Shown here: piece by piece, positions 62,147 to 64,000 of the stretch
Position numbering within the stretch: position 1 is the stretch's first letter
Layout of the letters: the number at the start of each line of letters is the position of its first letter
Assembly: GCA_025738555.1 (NCBI GenBank)
Contig: JAOVFP010000010.1
Coordinates: 4,165,501-4,229,500, forward strand
Reading direction: 5' to 3'
Source: Cyathus striatus
Lineage: Eukaryota > Basidiomycota > Agaricomycetes > Agaricales > Nidulariaceae
DNA: 64,000 nt
Translations under genes and position numbers: made by a program
The notes under the pieces: generated by a model
Seen by the model: the letters and a program-made list of their open reading frames with translations, nothing else
What the model was told of the DNA's origin: nothing
Databases searched by the model: none

Positions 62147-62302
62147 TGTAGAATATATTAGAATACTGTAGAATGATGTAGAAAGGAAATCAAGTACATA
62201 GTAGATCATTCTAGCTACTTACTACATGTGCATATAAGCAGTAGAATATTCAATGCGATACTTTAGTATTTTTCTCCCTTCTTTATTGCGCCAACTGCTA
62301 CA
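62147..62302 (+). repeat. 3' LTR of the copia element
   Basis: 156 nt TGTAG..CTACA, three differences from 5216-5371. It ends 115 nt before the F-box start codon. Confidence 0.85.
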
Positions 62303-62417
62303 GCAAGTAATTCAGTATACACGATCTAGCCATTCATATTATTGAATAGTACAATTCAATTAAACAGTCTATAAGTATGTTTTTGACTTGGAAGGAAGGT
62401 TAAAATTATACTGCAAC

Positions 62418-64000
62418 ATGGAGGGGGCACTTACTTTTGGTGTCAATCAGCCTATAAAACCAGGACGAGAAGTGTTTCCAGAACTCCCCTTTGATGTCAT
62501 TTATGAAGTATACATATCCCATTTCGCCAGGTTAGCAAAGCTGAAATCTTTGTGTTTCTAGATTTGTTCAGTCCTTGCTCCAGACGACCTTCTGCGTCTT
62601 TCATGGAGCAATAAAGTCATGTATAACCGATTCATGAGTAAACATTCAGAAAGTTGGTGGATTGTATCTCGAAAACATGTAGGGTGTCCAGAGCCTCCAG
62701 AAGAATACCCCGAGCCCAAATGGGCATCACTCATATGTGCCGACTATTGCCAGGTATGCGCTACTTCTTCATAAATAAAGCAGATGCCAATCCACAACAG
62801 GAATGTGGCAAGAAAGATTCAAGCCAACCGGAATTTGGCCTCATGGTGAATATGTGTGAAACATGCTTCAACGATCAGTAAGTGGTTTTCTGGCAGAAAG
62901 TTCTGTTGCTAAGCATGTACTAGAAAATTAAGCAATGAGCAGCTTCAATCCATGTTCCCCAAACAATATAAAGAAGGCCTTCCCTACCTCGTACCAGTCC
63001 GGGGTGATACAGAAGGTGACAAATTCTATATGAAGAGAGACGTTCAAAGTTACCTTGATAAGCTTGCTCTATTGGACTCCAGAGAAATGGAGAAAGCCTT
63101 CAAAAAGAAACAGGAAGACTTCGTTAAGACCGTTGCTGAGGTTAAGAATTTTAAACACCAGATTGTTGATTTCTGAAGCAAAGTTTTTTACAGAAAAAAG
63201 CGACTACAGAAGTTGGAGCCACTCGAGAAAGCTCGAGAGGAAGAAGGAACTGTAAGTGTTGAAATGCCTACTGTCCGCATACACTACAATCCGGCATTAG
63301 AACAGATATATTTTACTTCAATGAAAGACTCAACAAGATCATCATTAAAGAGCGAATGCATCTTTTCCAGCCCACCTATGAGTTCTACCTCGAGACCCTC
63401 CCATCTCGCCAGAAGGCATATCAACCGCCTTTAATAGAGGTCTGTCATTTGGAGGAAATCACCAGGGTGCTGTGCTCCAATCCCACAATGCCTGTAGAGA
63501 AGTTCCATATGTCAGCAAATTGGTTGAATAACGTATTCGATGAGCTGCCTCGATATATTCAGCCGTGGCTGGACATCAAAACTGAATTCCTAGTTATGGA
63601 GATGCGAGAGACAGTATCGTACAGAGGCATCTTGCCCAAGGATGAAGAATTTGATGTAGACATACCAACACCACTACATGAAGGCCCGGATTACGTTCAA
63701 TATGATCCTACTGGTGCACATCTAACCAAGCTTGCAATGAGTGTCTATAGATGTCCTACCCCTCAACTATGCACTGGTGATGCTAGAAACAAGCGGGTGG
63801 TAGTTGGCTGGGATGAGGCATTTGTACACAAATGCTTCTTCCAAGATCACAGCGATGGATCAAAGTGTGAGCTCGATATTGACGATGAAGGAGCCCGGGT
63901 AGCCAGAGGTCTCATAAATTTAGCCGGACTTGATCCAAAACGTCAAACGCCTCTAGCTATGGACAGGCGTGGAATGAAGGTTATCTGCCTCAAGTGCGCA
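62418..64000 (+). CDS. F-box protein, Agaricomycete type, 3' end outside the window
   Basis: Substrate adaptor of an SCF ubiquitin ligase by family. Exons 62418-62507, 62562-62753, 62801-62877, 62924-63140, 63184-63251 and 63301 to the window end; introns 43-54 nt, GT-AG. The F-box is ELPFDVIYEICSVLAPDDLL, residues about 25-60, followed by RLSWSNKVMYNRFMSK. Next comes WWIVSRKHVGCPEPPEEYPE and a Cys pair cluster (CADYCQECG; MCETC), typical of these mushroom F-box proteins, then a charged coiled segment (SDYRSWSHSRKLERKKEL) and a C-terminal part still open at base 64000. The intron ending at 63183 was chosen because its frame joins FFTEKSDYRSW and later NERLNKIIIKERM. No internal stop. The copia LTR lies just upstream and may affect its promoter. 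Confidence 0.85.

Larger units (their letters stand above)
5198..62302 (+). mobile_element. Ty1/copia retrotransposon split into pieces by nested insertions
   Basis: One element of about 4.2 kb spread over 57.1 kb. Its own pieces are 5198-5940, 11739-11970, 12550-13224, 14809-15583, 37796-38222, 41017-41220 and 61099-62302 (TSD bases counted once). They follow copia order: LTR, gag, zinc knuckle, protease, GAG-pre-integrase, integrase, RT, RNase H, LTR. Joining neighbours across each insertion restores the frame, except for point stops, a frameshift in protease and one in RT. The two LTRs share 174 nt (5198-5371 and 62129-62302) with three differences, two of them CpG in the 3' copy against TpG in the 5' copy. 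RNase H is cut short directly against the start of the 3' repeat. No clear host TSD was found. Confidence 0.9.

Overview
The window looks like an Agaricomycete (mushroom-forming basidiomycete) chromosome. The evidence is the many 43-64 nt spliceosomal introns, a nine-exon actin gene, an Agaricomycete-style F-box protein gene, and the transposon families present (CxC5/CxC6 KDZ, Plavaka/CACTA-like, hAT, chromodomain Ty3 and Ty1/copia).

Host genes lie only at the edges. Bases 1-841 hold the 3' part of a ribosomal L1-domain gene (Utp30/Cic1/RSL1D1 family, + strand). Tail to tail with it lies a complete 375-codon actin gene (1198-2783, - strand). An F-box protein gene starts at 62418 (+) and runs out of the window. 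Bases 2858-5197 are unassigned intergenic DNA.

Nearly everything from 5198 to 62302 can be read as one Ty1/copia retrotransposon of about 4.2 kb, pushed apart to 57 kb by insertions inside insertions. Its long terminal repeats (LTRs) are at 5216-5371 and 62147-62302. Gag, zinc knuckle, protease, integrase, reverse transcriptase (RT) and RNase H lie in order in between, each cut by an insertion. The insertions are: (1) a 5.8 kb DNA transposon with a BED-like finger, RNase H-fold core and PHD finger (5941-11738); (2) a solo LTR (11971-12549); (3) a 1.6 kb terminal-inverted-repeat (TIR) element (13225-14808); (4) a TIR element at 15584-37795 holding a hAT element, which holds Ty3-1, which holds a solo LTR, which holds Ty3-2, which holds a 1.35 kb TIR element and a Tc1/mariner MITE; (5) a hAT element with a second hAT inside (38223-41008); (6) a 19.9 kb Plavaka/CACTA-like element (41221-61098) holding a KDZ transposon (42955-50950), a solo LTR and other insertions. 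Most junctions carry an exact or one-mismatch target-site duplication (TSD), and removing the insertion restores the reading frame of the interrupted gene, so the order of insertion can be read directly.

Most of the older elements are inactivated mainly by in-frame TGA codons at positions expected to be Arg (CGA to TGA), the mark of CpG deamination. Two catalytic residues were lost the same way. The KDZ transposon is the exception: both of its genes are open after splicing. The two Ty3 elements share a GGGTTTT -1 frameshift site at the gag/pol boundary and a primer site complementary to the predicted 5' end of their own RNA (Tf1/sushi-type self-priming). All element boundaries, exons and duplications were read by eye; no database search was run.
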